Made by a program: the position numbers and the translations under genes. Positions 41,911-51,805 of a stretch of 64,000 bases of DNA are shown here, in pieces. The stretch covers positions 558,001 to 622,000 of the forward strand of contig CAWAWG010000005.1 in the NCBI GenBank assembly GCA_963785645.1, written 5' to 3'. Source of the stretch: Trebonia sp963785645 (lineage in GTDB: Bacteria > Actinomycetota > Actinomycetes > Streptosporangiales > Streptosporangiaceae). Numbering within the stretch: the stretch's first letter is position 1; the number at the start of each line of letters is the position of its first letter. Below the pieces are notes generated by a model. The model was not told where the DNA came from, made no database searches, and worked only from the letters and a program-made list of their open reading frames with translations.

Positions 41911-44328
41911 TCATGCCTGGTGGGCTGTTCCTCGACCGAGTTCGAAGACGGCCCGCTCACCTGGGCGCAGTTCCCGGACATGGCCGGGTATCCCAGCGCG
42001 GATCACATGATCCGGGCCCTCGGGTTGGGCCGCTATCGTCAACTGGCCGCCGTTGAATGTAACCAGGATCGGGGCCTCCCGGAACTGCATCGGGAATGAC
42101 AGCCCGTCCAGGCCGCTCGGCAGCCGGGGGTCGAAGTACAGCACGTCGTCGCGGATATAGCCGCCCGCGTAGTGCCGCTGCACGACATCGAGGGTGCCGG
42201 CCATGACACCCAGGTGGATCCCTTCCTTTGTCGTTCCGCCTTGGATGTCGTCGACATCGCTGCGGAGCGCGACCAGGAACCGGTCCCACGAACTTTCCGC
42301 GTCGATGGCGGCCAGCACTCCGGCATGAGTGACAAAGCTCAGGGTGGAGCCGTGCGACGTCCGCTGGTCGTAGTACTCGACGTTCCGCACGGCCGTGTCG
42401 GGCTCGTAGTCGTACCCGAGCCGGTCGAATATCTGTCTCAGTTCGGCGTCCGAGAACAGGTAGAAGAGCATCACTGCATCGGCCTGCTTGGCGATCTTGT
42501 ACCGGTTCGGATCGTCGCCCTCGGCCCGCAGGATCCGGTCGAGTCGCTGGATGTTCCCGTACTTGGCGCGGTAGGCGTCCCAGTCCAGTTCTTCAAGGTC
42601 CGCGTAACCCTCGAACTGGCTGATGATGCCGTCACCGTGAAACGGGACGAACATCCGGCGGCTCATGTCCCGCCACAGCGCTAGCTCGTCGTCATGGATG
42701 CTGAGCCGATCGCGCAATCCTTGGGCGCTGCTCGCCGGCAGCAGCGATGGCAGCCGGCCGGCGATGTCGCAGAGCCATGCGACCATCACGTTCGTGTAGG
42801 CGTTGTTGCGGAGTCCGCCCTGCTGTGCGCCCGGGTATTTCTCGTGAAATTCGTCGGGGCCCATGACGCCGTGTATCTCGTAGCGCTCGCGCTCGGGGTT
42901 GAAGCGGGCGATCGACGCCCAGAAGCGCGCGATGTCCAGCATCATCTCCGCGCCGTAGCGTTCAATGAACGCGTAGTCGCCGGTGGCCTGCAAGTAGTTC
43001 CAGATGTTGAAGAAGATCGCGGCGTTGACGTGCCGCTGGTTTCGGCTGAGATCAGGCTCCCACTGGCCGGAGAGCGGGTTGAGGTGCACCCGCTGGGTCT
43101 CCTCGACCCCCTCGCTCCCGCTCTGCCACGGGAACATCGCGCCCCGGAATCCCGCCTCCCTGGCGGCTGCCCGTGCCTCCCCGATCCGGCGGTAGCGGTA
43201 CATCAGCAGCCCGCGGGATACCTCCGGCAACCGGAAGTTCAGGAACGGAAACGCGTACATCTCGTCCCAGAACACGTGTCCCCGGTAGGCCTCGCCGTTC
43301 AGTCCGCGGGCGGGCATCCCGGCGTCGAGGTCGGCGGTGTGCCAGGAGCACACCTGGAGGAGGTGCGCGGCGTGCAGCCGGAGCAGCAGTTGAACCTCGT
43401 GGTCTCCGGACAGGCACGGGTCGCACGTCCGCCACAGTTCGCTCCACGCCGCGCTGTGGCGCTCGAACGACGAGGCGAAGTCGTCGTGGCGGGCCGCGGA
43501 CCTAGCCGCCCGCACCAGCGTGTCGCTGACGGCCGGGTCGCGCGACGTATAGAAGGCCACCAGCTTCTCGACCCGCGTCGCCTCTCCCTGGCGGACATCG
43601 AAGGCCAGCACCTGCTGGATGTAGTCCTCCATCTGGTAAAGCGTCCAGTTCACCGGCAGTGCCGCGCCACCTTGGAACACGCGGGTGCGCGCCGCCTGGC
43701 TGATGTACAGGTTCGACTGCCTGGTCTCGGCCTTGAGCGCGATGACCTCGGATCCGAACGTACGCGACGAAACCGGGTTTAGGTGGCGGCCCTCTAGCTG
43801 CTGATAGCGGGCCACGCCGCCGTTGCTCACCCGGCCGTCGAGCGCCGAGATGACCTCAACGCGCCCGGACCAGTTCTCGGGGGTGAGGGTCCACTCGATC
43901 CCGGCGTGATGCGGGTCGGCCATGCTGACGAAGCGGCGGCTTTCCACCGTTGTGTCCCGGCCCGCATGGTCACGGAAGCGGACCCGCCGCGAGACGGTGA
44001 CGTTCCGGATGTCGTACTGGTGGCGGTATTCGAGTAGTTCGACGTCGGCGAGCCTGATGGCCTCCTCGTCTTCGATGCGCAGCTTGAGGGCCAGCCAGTT
44101 TGGCAGGTTGACGAGGTCCTCGTTGAGCACGGGCAGTCCGCCGAGAATCGTGGTCTCGCGGTTGTAGCCGCTGTGCGCGTACGTGCCTGGATAGTGCGTG
44201 CCGTCCGCGTCTTCCCACTCCGCGGTGCCACGCGTGCACAGGTAGCCGTTGCCCGTGGAGGTCAGCGCCTCCCGCAGTCCCTCGGTCCCGGAGTCGAAGC
44301 CGTCGTAAGCGAGCATGAAACCGTTCAC
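41911..44328 (-). CDS. glycoside hydrolase family 65 protein (disaccharide phosphorylase-like)
   Basis: An 805-residue inverting phosphorylase or hydrolase. The N-terminal beta-sandwich carries YAHSGYNRET, the (alpha/alpha)6 barrel contains GHVFWDEM, and EIHGVMGPDEFHEKYPG holds the general-acid Glu. YDQRTSHGSTLSFVTHAGVLA and the C-terminal phosphate-site region follow. Family members split trehalose, maltose, kojibiose or nigerose with phosphate, giving beta-glucose 1-phosphate. The GTG start at 44328 overlaps the stop of the PfkB kinase gene by four bases (GTGA), so translation is coupled. Confidence 0.9.
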   Translation of the reverse strand: MNGFMLAYDGFDSGTEGLREALTSTGNGYLCTRGTAEWEDADGTHYPGTYAHSGYNRETTILGGLPVLNEDLVNLPNWLALKLRIEDEEAIRLADVELLEYRHQYDIRNVTVSRRVRFRDHAGRDTTVESRRFVSMADPHHAGIEWTLTPENWSGRVEVISALDGRVSNGGVARYQQLEGRHLNPVSSRTFGSEVIALKAETRQSNLYISQAARTRVFQGGAALPVNWTLYQMEDYIQQVLAFDVRQGEATRVEKLVAFYTSRDPAVSDTLVRAARSAARHDDFASSFERHSAAWSELWRTCDPCLSGDHEVQLLLRLHAAHLLQVCSWHTADLDAGMPARGLNGEAYRGHVFWDEMYAFPFLNFRLPEVSRGLLMYRYRRIGEARAAAREAGFRGAMFPWQSGSEGVEETQRVHLNPLSGQWEPDLSRNQRHVNAAIFFNIWNYLQATGDYAFIERYGAEMMLDIARFWASIARFNPERERYEIHGVMGPDEFHEKYPGAQQGGLRNNAYTNVMVAWLCDIAGRLPSLLPASSAQGLRDRLSIHDDELALWRDMSRRMFVPFHGDGIISQFEGYADLEELDWDAYRAKYGNIQRLDRILRAEGDDPNRYKIAKQADAVMLFYLFSDAELRQIFDRLGYDYEPDTAVRNVEYYDQRTSHGSTLSFVTHAGVLAAIDAESSWDRFLVALRSDVDDIQGGTTKEGIHLGVMAGTLDVVQRHYAGGYIRDDVLYFDPRLPSGLDGLSFPMQFREAPILVTFNGGQLTIAAQPEGPDHVIRAGIPGHVRELRPGERAVFELGRGTAHQA

Positions 44329-45347
44329 GGCACCTCCTGTCGTCCCCGCCGGCCGTAAGTCGCGAGGATCTGCCGGTCCGTCTCCTGTCTGGGCAGGTAA
44401 ACGTTCAGGTCCGTACCGGGCCCGGTGCAGCGCTGAGCGCCCATCGCGTTCCCGTAATGGCAGGCCACGACGTAGTCGTGGTACGCGAGATAGCCGAAAG
44501 CCAGCCCCGCGGCGAACGAGTCGCCCGCACCAGTTGTGTCCACGACATGCTCCACCGGGACGGGATCGATGTTCTCCTCGGTGAACCGGCCAGAGCCGTC
44601 CCGGTAGAAGGCCAGGCAACCGCGCTCATCGAGGGTTACGCACACCGCCCCGACACCGCGGTCCAGGCAATGGCGTGCCAGTTCGCGCAGTTCCCCCGTC
44701 GTCGGCTCGGGCGGTCGCGCCGTCAGATCCGCTGTCTCCCCGAGCCAGGCCGCGCGCGCTTCCTCGCGGTTCATCTTCAGGATGTCGATGTACGGAAGCC
44801 AGATGTCCAGGTCAGCCCATATTCTTGGCTGGCGCTCGCCACTGCGGGTCAGGGTCGTCGTCGGACCGTGGGCATCGAGCACCACGGTCGCGCCGCTGTT
44901 TTCCTTGATGTGCCGCAGCGTCGCCTGCCCCACCTCATAGTCCGTGATCGGCACACAGACGAAGGCGTCCGCGTCAAGCACCCCGGCGACATCGCCGGGA
45001 AGGATCGGATCCATGAAGCTTGTCTGCCGTTCGGCGCGGCGGTTGAGCCCGGAATACCGCAACTCGACACGGTCACCTCGGTCGGCCGACGACGTGATGC
45101 CCGAAGTATCGACGTTCGGGAAGGGCGCGAGGATCTCTTTGATCGGGCCCTCGTCCCTTCGGTGAACATGTGACACCGGGACGATCGTGTCGCCAGCGTC
45201 CAAGAGAGCGGACAGAGCGACCGTCGTGTACAAGACGCAGCCGTACTTCTCGAAGCGCTCGCCGTCATCGGTGACAATCTGGTCGCGAGGGACCGGGCCC
45301 AGCACGGCCACCCTACGGCTCTTTTGGCCTTTCACGTCCGTCGTCAT
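44325..45347 (-). CDS. PfkB family carbohydrate kinase
   Basis: A 340-residue ribokinase-like sugar or nucleoside kinase. The second PfkB signature, HVVDTTGAGDSFAAGLAFG, contains the anion hole and catalytic Asp. The N-terminal part has VAVLGPVPRD instead of the GG-dipeptide first signature, so substrate recognition differs from that of ribokinase. It is the first gene of a coupled two-gene operon with the GH65 enzyme, suggesting phosphorylation of a sugar released by, or destined for, the phosphorylase. The ATG has GGGAGG upstream. Confidence 0.88.
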   Translation of the reverse strand: MTTDVKGQKSRRVAVLGPVPRDQIVTDDGERFEKYGCVLYTTVALSALLDAGDTIVPVSHVHRRDEGPIKEILAPFPNVDTSGITSSADRGDRVELRYSGLNRRAERQTSFMDPILPGDVAGVLDADAFVCVPITDYEVGQATLRHIKENSGATVVLDAHGPTTTLTRSGERQPRIWADLDIWLPYIDILKMNREEARAAWLGETADLTARPPEPTTGELRELARHCLDRGVGAVCVTLDERGCLAFYRDGSGRFTEENIDPVPVEHVVDTTGAGDSFAAGLAFGYLAYHDYVVACHYGNAMGAQRCTGPGTDLNVYLPRQETDRQILATYGRRGRQEVP

Positions 45348-45670
45348 GAACGCCTCCCGCTCTCATCGGCATCACCTCCGCGGGGGGCTTACCACAGTAC
45401 ATGACCCGGTCTACGGGCCCGAGGCCCGGGAACGCCCAGGTAACGTGCGGGTGGTTGTGGCGAGAACGCGGGAGCACCCGGGCGGGTGCCCGGCGCGCCC
45501 GCACCGCGGTCCGCGATCAGCTGACTCTGCCCAGTGAGGCCGCTGAAGATTATCCAGAACGATTCGTTGCTTCGCGTGTCCCGCCCACCATGGCGATACG
45601 CGCGGGTGGGCCTCCGGGGCAGGGCACGCCGGGATCACCCGATCATCCGCCGCAGCGGCCTCGCCCCAGC
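45348..45670. other. intergenic region between the sugar operon and the STAND gene
   Basis: It holds the promoter and ribosome site of the PfkB gene. A short hairpin GCACCC-GGGC-GGGTGC (45474-45489) may terminate transcription from the STAND gene. I found no repeats resembling a STAND sensor domain here. Confidence 0.45.
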
Positions 45671-47467
45671 TCATAACTGGAACGTACGGGTGTCTATGGC
45701 GTCGTCGATGCGGGCTTGGTCGTGGTGCTGGTCGCGGGTGCTTAGGAGCTGATCGGCCAGGGCCTGGTGGAAGACCCGCGTGACCATGCCGCCCGTGCTG
45801 GCGGTGGTTTGCAGGAGATAGTCGGCGAACCGACCCCGGCGCAGCTCGTCTAGATCGGCCTGGGAAACCGGGTAGCCGATGGCCGCGGCGGCGGCCTGCC
45901 AGTCACGGTCGCTGTAGCCGGTGCCCGGGGCGTAGGCCAGGGCGGTAAGCACGCCTCTCAGCAGGGCGCCGTTGTCGCGGGCGTCAAGCAAGTCATCGAG
46001 GGCGCTTCCTATGCTCGCGGGCAGACCGCGGGGGTCGAACCCTTCGGCTGGATCGCGGGTGACGATGTCCTCGGCGAGACGGGATGCTATCAGGGTCGCG
46101 ACCAGGAAATTCGATCCGACCCGACGGGCCACGGCGTCCGCCATGCGGTTGGTCAGACCCGGATCGTCTCGGTAGCCAAGCCATGCGCGGCCGGGAAGCG
46201 GGAAACGGACGCCGCTCTGGCACAAGATCAGCCTTACGTATGCGGCCAAGTCGGCTTCCTGAAAATAGTCAGGCGAATCGAGAAGGATCAGGTTGTGCGC
46301 ACCCGCGTCTCTGACGCCGAACTCGGCCAGGAAGCTGCCGATGTGGAAGGGATCCGCGGCCAGCCACCTGGTCGCCACGGCGGCCCGGACCCAGGGACGG
46401 AGGGCCAAGTTGACCAAAAGCACCGCGATCTTGTGCCGGTCACTCTTGGTTCGAGCCTCGTCAAGCCCGTCAACCGCGATCACCCAGCGCACATTCGGCT
46501 GTGCCTGCGCGGCAATGTCCGCGGTCTTAAGCAACCCGTCCCGGCTGGTGTCGTCGGCCGCGCCGAACAGATCCGCTACCGCGACGCGAAACTCCTCGAC
46601 CGTTGCCTGTCGGGCGTGAAACAGCAGGCCCCGGTCTCTTTGTCCGAGCCCTTCTGCCAGTTCCAGGCCGACGCGGGCCAGCACCGCTGACTTGCCGGCC
46701 CCGGGCTGGCCGGTGACCACCAGCACATTGCCCGCCGTCTGGGAAGCGGTCAGCCAGTCCCGGATCCGGGCCCGGGCCGCTGCGCGGCCCGTGAACACGC
46801 TTTGCCCGACATCCTGGCCACGGTGGCCCCGGGAACGCCGCGTGAAGTGCCCCTGCGCGTCATCGCCCTCCATCAGCCACGGCAGACGCTCCAGCAGCCC
46901 GCGGCCCCGCAGTGCGGTCAGCGGCAGGTAGCGGTCGAACCGGCCCTGCTCCGACCCGGCGGTGAGCAGGCCCACCAGCCGCCCCGTCCGCACGTCCACG
47001 ACCGGGCCGCCGCTGTGGCCGGACATGGTGCCCGCGGCGTCAATCCAGTTCAGCTGATACTCGTTACCCGCTGGTCCAGCGACGCTGAAATCGCGCCACA
47101 CTCCGGCAACGGCAAGGTCTTTCGCCGGATATCCGAACACCGCGACGGTACCCGGCTGACGGGCGCTGCCAGACAGCAGAACCGGCTCGGGGACGCGCTG
47201 ATCATCATCGGGCGACTGCAAGTCAAGTATGAGCGCGTCGATGCCGTCCGCCGCCTCGAATACCCGGGCCCCGACCGGGTGCCCTCCAGGGAACGTGACC
47301 CACAGCTGCTGGCCCCAGGGAGCGGCGTACGCGTCGGCCGACAGAAGATGGCGGCACGTCACCAGCCGCCCGGTATCGATGAGTACCGCCGAGCCCACGG
47401 GCTTGGCCCCTGCCTTCAGACGGACCGCGGCCGTGGCCTGCCAGACCCGCTGCTGCCATTCTCGCAT
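45671..47467 (-). CDS. trypsin-like protease fused to STAND NTPase (conflict-system protein)
   Basis: A 598-residue protein. Residues 1-190 are a trypsin-fold protease with His40 (LVTCRHLLS), Asp77 (GIDALIL) and Ser152 (SGHSGGPVVD), so the triad is complete. Residues about 220-560 form a STAND ATPase with Walker A VTGQPGAGKS (253-260) and Walker B VIAVDGLDEA (Asp333), then winged-helix regions. Known relatives continue into TPR, WD40 or similar sensor repeats; this one stops at the first helices after the ATPase (RVFHQALADQLL). Either the sensor was lost or it is supplied by another protein. The Trypco1 gene ends four bases upstream. Such pairs belong to predicted NTP-dependent anti-invader systems. 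Confidence 0.85.
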   Translation of the reverse strand: MREWQQRVWQATAAVRLKAGAKPVGSAVLIDTGRLVTCRHLLSADAYAAPWGQQLWVTFPGGHPVGARVFEAADGIDALILDLQSPDDDQRVPEPVLLSGSARQPGTVAVFGYPAKDLAVAGVWRDFSVAGPAGNEYQLNWIDAAGTMSGHSGGPVVDVRTGRLVGLLTAGSEQGRFDRYLPLTALRGRGLLERLPWLMEGDDAQGHFTRRSRGHRGQDVGQSVFTGRAAARARIRDWLTASQTAGNVLVVTGQPGAGKSAVLARVGLELAEGLGQRDRGLLFHARQATVEEFRVAVADLFGAADDTSRDGLLKTADIAAQAQPNVRWVIAVDGLDEARTKSDRHKIAVLLVNLALRPWVRAAVATRWLAADPFHIGSFLAEFGVRDAGAHNLILLDSPDYFQEADLAAYVRLILCQSGVRFPLPGRAWLGYRDDPGLTNRMADAVARRVGSNFLVATLIASRLAEDIVTRDPAEGFDPRGLPASIGSALDDLLDARDNGALLRGVLTALAYAPGTGYSDRDWQAAAAAIGYPVSQADLDELRRGRFADYLLQTTASTGGMVTRVFHQALADQLLSTRDQHHDQARIDDAIDTRTFQL

Positions 47468-47471
47468 GCGT

Positions 47472-47795
47472 TCAGCCTTCCGCGTTTCCCTCTTTTTTCC
47501 ACGTCGCGGTGACCGTAATCGTGGCCTCAGCTTGGCTCTTAGCAAAAAACCACGCATTGACCTCCCCGCCAACCTGAATACCGAGCTGAACCGATAGCTC
47601 ATCCGGCGCCATGTCGCTCCGGACCGCCTTGGCGATCTGCCCGGCCGCCTTGGCCACCCGGCTCAACTGCCTGGACAGCGGCCCACCCTGCACTGTGTCC
47701 GCACCACCGCCGTGCAAGCTCACCAGATCAGCCTCAGCGGACTCAAACAGCACCGTAGTATCGTCATCAAGAGTGTATTCCACAAAATCCGCCAT
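47472..47795 (-). CDS. Trypco1 (CU044_2847 family) trypsin-co-occurring protein
   Basis: A 107-residue protein: FVEYTLDDDTTVLFES, a Gly-rich turn, the helix LSRQLSRVAKAAGQIAKAVR, and the strands ELSVQLGIQVGGEVNAWFF and ATITVTATWKK. This is the Trypco1 domain found beside trypsin-like proteases in actinobacterial conflict systems, thought to be a cofactor or substrate of the protease. The ATG at 47795 has GGAG eight bases upstream; the longer frame to 48044 is unsupported. It forms an operon with the trypsin-STAND gene. Confidence 0.82.
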   Translation of the reverse strand: MADFVEYTLDDDTTVLFESAEADLVSLHGGGADTVQGGPLSRQLSRVAKAAGQIAKAVRSDMAPDELSVQLGIQVGGEVNAWFFAKSQAEATITVTATWKKEGNAEG

Positions 47796-48671
47796 ATCAC
47801 TACTCCAAACGCCGCGCGCAGCTCCCTTATTGAAGTCGACGATATAGCCGCGCTCGGCCGGAGCGCTGCTAATTGGCGATATCGCCGCGACACACCCGTA
47901 CCGCCTCGAACTTCCCACGCACAAGCGATCAAATTGGCTCAGCCTGGTACTGAAGCCGCCAGTTTGGCCGCTACCGGCCGGAATATTCATCTCCCGCGCC
48001 CGCCCCGGGCCGTCCGTTCCGTGGTCCTGCTGACATAGGGCCATTTCGTGCTGGACATACCACCCCAGACCGGGTCAGGGAAATGTGCTAACTGGCCCTA
48101 TGTCCCCGCGGGCCACAGTCGACTGCCATCGGTGTTACTTTTCTGACCTTGCACGGGCCCGACCCCGGCCCAAAGGCACCTGGAAGGCGGCGGTTGACTT
48201 CAGCCTTATCCACAGGTATTTACCGCGGGCCATAAACCCGGACCTCGAGAGGCTGTCCGTCTACAACTTGCGCCACATAACATCACTGGCGTCACATTAA
48301 CCCACAGGAATTGGGCAATGCGGCGTTGCACATTTGCAACTCGTTGCCAGGCGTGGCGGGGTTGGCCGTGGCACCGCTCCACTCACGGGCAAGCGTCTAG
48401 TGCCGGGGACCACTCGAAGGACGGACCCGTTCTGGATGATCTCGTGAGAATTGATTACACGCGCGCCGACGGCAAGCGAGCTCTCAGTCCGGTTGAATCT
48501 GGAACAGCCAGGGCACTGGCGTTCGCGCATGGCGTTACCCGCGAGAACCTTCCATAAGGCTCAGATTCCCCCGATTACGCTCTTGACAGCACTAGTTAGG
48601 AAAGTATACGAACTAACAGGGAGTGAACTGCCGCCGCGGCCCGCAACGCCGCCGTTGGACAGGAGCCGGCC
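47796..48671. other. long intergenic region upstream of Trypco1 and GH2 genes
   Basis: The genes on both sides point away, so this 876-bp region is divergent. It contains the palindrome GGCGATATCGCC (47875-47886) about 80 bp before the Trypco1 start and the palindromic element at 48032-48104. Several short frames around 48085-48675 have no recognisable product. The size suggests lost genes or complex regulation. Confidence 0.45.
48032..48104. repeat. long palindromic intergenic element, copy 2
   Basis: Perfect 12-bp arms GACATAGGGCCA (48032-48043) and TGGCCCTATGTC (48093-48104) have a 49-base spacer. The core arms and the adjacent CGAAA (as read on the minus strand) equal copy 1 at 11699-11766. 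Confidence 0.6.
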
Positions 48672-51671
48672 ATGAAGACCGCCCGTCGCCGTGTAGTCCA
48701 GTTCACGTGCATTGCCTCAGTGACCGCGCTGGTCGCGCTGGTGCCTCGAACACCAGGGAGCCCGGTTGCCGCCGCCGCGGCCTTGCCCGCTCCGGCCGCG
48801 GCGACGACCGCACTGGCGGCCACAGTGCCAGCCACGGCGCCGACCGGGGCCAGCGATATCACCGACCTCGGCGCGAGTGGCTGGCAGGTGCAGAGCAGCG
48901 CGGTCGCCACGCAGTCCGGCGCGCAGATCTCGGCACCCGGCTTCGCCCCCGCCGGCTGGCTGCCGGTGAGCAACGACGACGCTGGCGCGCCCGGGACCGA
49001 GATCGAGGCGCTGGTGCAGAACGGGAAGTGCCCCGGCGACACCGCGCTGCAGCCGGTCAACCAGAACCCCGACGGACCCGGCAGCATTTACTTCTCGGAC
49101 GATCTGAAAAGCTGCTACGGCTCCATGAGCACGGTCGGCGCCGACACCGTGCCCGAGTTCAAGGTGCCCTGGTGGTGGCGGACCGACTTTACCCCGACCC
49201 TGCGATCCGGCCAGACCGCCACGCTGATCGTCAACGGCGTGATCGGGTCGGCCAATGTGTGGGTCAACGGCCACGAGGTCGCGACGTCGGCCACGGTCAC
49301 CGGCGCCTACACCCGGTTCACGTTCAACGTCACGAGCCTCGCCGTGCCTGGCACCAACTCGCTTGCCATCGAGGTCAACGCGAACAACCCGAACACCATG
49401 TTCACCCTCGACGACGTGGACTGGAACCAGATACCGCCGGACAACAACACCGGCGTCGACTCCCCGGTCCAGCTTGAGGTGGACCGGACGTTGACCGACG
49501 GCAACGCGCGGGTGGTGCAGAACAACGCGGCTGACCTGAGCAGCTCGGCGCTGACCGTCAAGAACGACATCACCAACGACACCAGTTCGTCCCAGGCCGC
49601 CGCGGTGACCGCCACGATCACACCGCCCGGCGGCGGCACCCCGGTCACCGTCAGCCAGAACGTGACCGTCCCAGCGAACACCACCACGACCGTGACCTTC
49701 GCCCCGTCGGCGTTTCCGGGGCTGACCATCGCGCACCCGCAGGTCTGGTGGCCGTACCAGCTAGGGGCGCAACCGCTGTACACACTGGCCACATCGGTGT
49801 CCCAGGGCGGCACCGTGCTGGACAGCACCGGCGAGACCTTCGGCATCCAGACCGTGACGTCGTACCTGACGGGCTCGGACGCCGCCGAACCGGACGGCGC
49901 CCGGGCATTCAAGATCAACGGAGTGCCGATAGTCATCCGCGGCGGCGGGTTCTCGCCGAATCTGCTGCTGCACTATTCGTCGGCCGACATAGCCAAGCAG
50001 ATCGCGCTGATGAAGAACATGGGCCTGAACACGATCCGGCTGGAGGGGCACCTGATGCCAGCCGACTTCTACCAGCAGATGGACGAGGCCGGCATTCTGG
50101 TCAACGCCGGGTTCCAGTGCTGCGATGCCTGGGAGCTGCAAAGCAGCGGGCTGACCACTTCGGCCGACTACGCGATCATGCAGAACTCGGCGACGGCGAT
50201 CGCGCAGAACCTCCGCAACCATCCCAGCGTGTTCAGCTTCCAGTGGAGCGACGAGCCGCCGCTGGCGGAGCAGGAATCGGTCACGCTAGCCGCGTTCTCC
50301 CAGCAGGACTTCGACCAGCCGGTGATCTCCTCGGCCGAGTACAACAGCAGCCCCCAGCTTGGGGTATCCGGCGAGAAGGAAGGTCCCTACGACTGGGTAC
50401 CGCCGGACTACTGGTATGACACCACGCACTCCGACAGCGACGACTCCACCCAGACCAACGCGGGCGGGTCGTGGGGTTACGACAGCGAGCAGAGCGCGGG
50501 CGACACGATCCCGACGATGGACTCGCTGGACCGTTTCATGTCGCCGAGCGATCTGGCCAGCTTGTGGCAGAGCCCGGACGCCAATCAGTACCACCTGAAC
50601 TACGAGAACTCCTGCAGCCTGAACTACACCTTCGGCACCGCCTGCAAGTTCGACGCGGCGCTGGACGCCAGGTACGGCACACCCTCCAGCCTCGCCCAGT
50701 ACGTCGAGGAGGCCCAGGCCCAGGACTACGAGGACGTCCGGGCCCAGTTCGAGGCGTTCATCGACCATGCGGACAACACACCGCTGCCGTCCACCGGGAC
50801 GATCTACTGGCAGATGAACAAGGGCTGGCCGAGCCTGCTGTGGAACCTGTACGGCAGCGACGGAGACCAGGCCGGCAGCTACTTCGGCGCCCAGGAGGCG
50901 AACCGCCCGCTGCACGCGCTGTATGCCCTGGACAACGGCACGGTGACGCTGGACAACCTGGGCAGCGCCACCCGGTCCGGCCTGACGGTAGAGGCCAAGG
51001 TGTACAGCGTCGCCGGCGCGCTGCTCAACGATCAGACCGCCAGCGGCATCACCCTGAACAGCCAGCAGGTCAAGACCAAGGTGCTCACCCCGGCGGTGCC
51101 GAAAGCAGGCAGCAGCCCGGCTCAGGTCTACTTCGTGGAACTGCTGCTCAGCCAGAACGGGACGCTGGTGGACCGCAACGTGTACTGGCTGTCCACCCAG
51201 CAGGACGTGACGAACTGGCAGCAGACGCTCGACAACCCAGCCGGCGTGATCACCACGTACGCCAACTTGCAGGCGCTGCGGACGCTGGCGCCTTCGTCTG
51301 TAGCTGCCACCGCCACCACCACGGCACAGGCCGGGCCGGACGGGGCCGACCGGGCGACCACGGTCACCATCAGGAATACCTCGTCGTCCGCCGTCGCGTT
51401 CCTGCTGCGGGCCGATGTCCGGCGCGGCACCGCCAGCGGCCAGGAACTGCCCGGGGACAATGAACTACAGTCCGCTGTCTGGCAGGACAACGACATCACC
51501 CTGTTCCCGGGCGAGTCGCAGACCCTGACCGTGACTTACGACTCGGCCGATCTGGACGGCGCGACCCCGGTGATCAGCCTCTCCGGCTGGAATGCCACCA
51601 CGGCAGACATCGTACCGTCCGGCCCTGGCAGCAGTTTGGGAATACACCTCGATGCGGGTGGCGCACGGTAA
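48672..51671 (+). CDS. secreted GH2 family exo-beta-D-glucosaminidase-like enzyme
   Basis: A 999-residue secreted glycosidase. After the signal peptide (MKTARRRVVQFTCIASVTAL) come GH2 jelly-roll and Ig-like domains, a TIM barrel and C-terminal beta domains. FKINGVPIVIRGGGFSPNLLL begins the barrel, FSFQWSDEPPLAEQ contains the acid/base Asp/Glu region, and GSWGYDSEQSAGDT is the probable nucleophile region. This layout resembles CsxA-type enzymes that release glucosamine from chitosan ends. Substrate assignment is by layout only. No chitinase or chitosanase neighbour supports it. A GGACAGGAGC run precedes the start. Confidence 0.85.
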   Translation: MKTARRRVVQFTCIASVTALVALVPRTPGSPVAAAAALPAPAAATTALAATVPATAPTGASDITDLGASGWQVQSSAVATQSGAQISAPGFAPAGWLPVSNDDAGAPGTEIEALVQNGKCPGDTALQPVNQNPDGPGSIYFSDDLKSCYGSMSTVGADTVPEFKVPWWWRTDFTPTLRSGQTATLIVNGVIGSANVWVNGHEVATSATVTGAYTRFTFNVTSLAVPGTNSLAIEVNANNPNTMFTLDDVDWNQIPPDNNTGVDSPVQLEVDRTLTDGNARVVQNNAADLSSSALTVKNDITNDTSSSQAAAVTATITPPGGGTPVTVSQNVTVPANTTTTVTFAPSAFPGLTIAHPQVWWPYQLGAQPLYTLATSVSQGGTVLDSTGETFGIQTVTSYLTGSDAAEPDGARAFKINGVPIVIRGGGFSPNLLLHYSSADIAKQIALMKNMGLNTIRLEGHLMPADFYQQMDEAGILVNAGFQCCDAWELQSSGLTTSADYAIMQNSATAIAQNLRNHPSVFSFQWSDEPPLAEQESVTLAAFSQQDFDQPVISSAEYNSSPQLGVSGEKEGPYDWVPPDYWYDTTHSDSDDSTQTNAGGSWGYDSEQSAGDTIPTMDSLDRFMSPSDLASLWQSPDANQYHLNYENSCSLNYTFGTACKFDAALDARYGTPSSLAQYVEEAQAQDYEDVRAQFEAFIDHADNTPLPSTGTIYWQMNKGWPSLLWNLYGSDGDQAGSYFGAQEANRPLHALYALDNGTVTLDNLGSATRSGLTVEAKVYSVAGALLNDQTASGITLNSQQVKTKVLTPAVPKAGSSPAQVYFVELLLSQNGTLVDRNVYWLSTQQDVTNWQQTLDNPAGVITTYANLQALRTLAPSSVAATATTTAQAGPDGADRATTVTIRNTSSSAVAFLLRADVRRGTASGQELPGDNELQSAVWQDNDITLFPGESQTLTVTYDSADLDGATPVISLSGWNATTADIVPSGPGSSLGIHLDAGGAR

Positions 51672-51805
51672 CCGACATATCATCCCAAGCCGTATCAGAA
51701 ATATGCGCTAAGTAGCCTATGCCAGGCGCGCCGAGTTTCCCTTAAGCCTATTTAGTCACACTGATATCATCAGATGCGAACTGGGAACTTCGGGGGTGAA
51801 GTTCG

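Noticed and set aside
47796..48044. Extended start for the Trypco1 protein
   Set aside because: The family begins at MADFVEYTL with a good ribosome site; the upstream residues are unlike the family and cross a palindrome.
48085..48675. Several 60-80 residue frames upstream of the GH2 gene
   Set aside because: They overlap one another in different frames, lack ribosome sites and show no protein-like pattern or recognised family.
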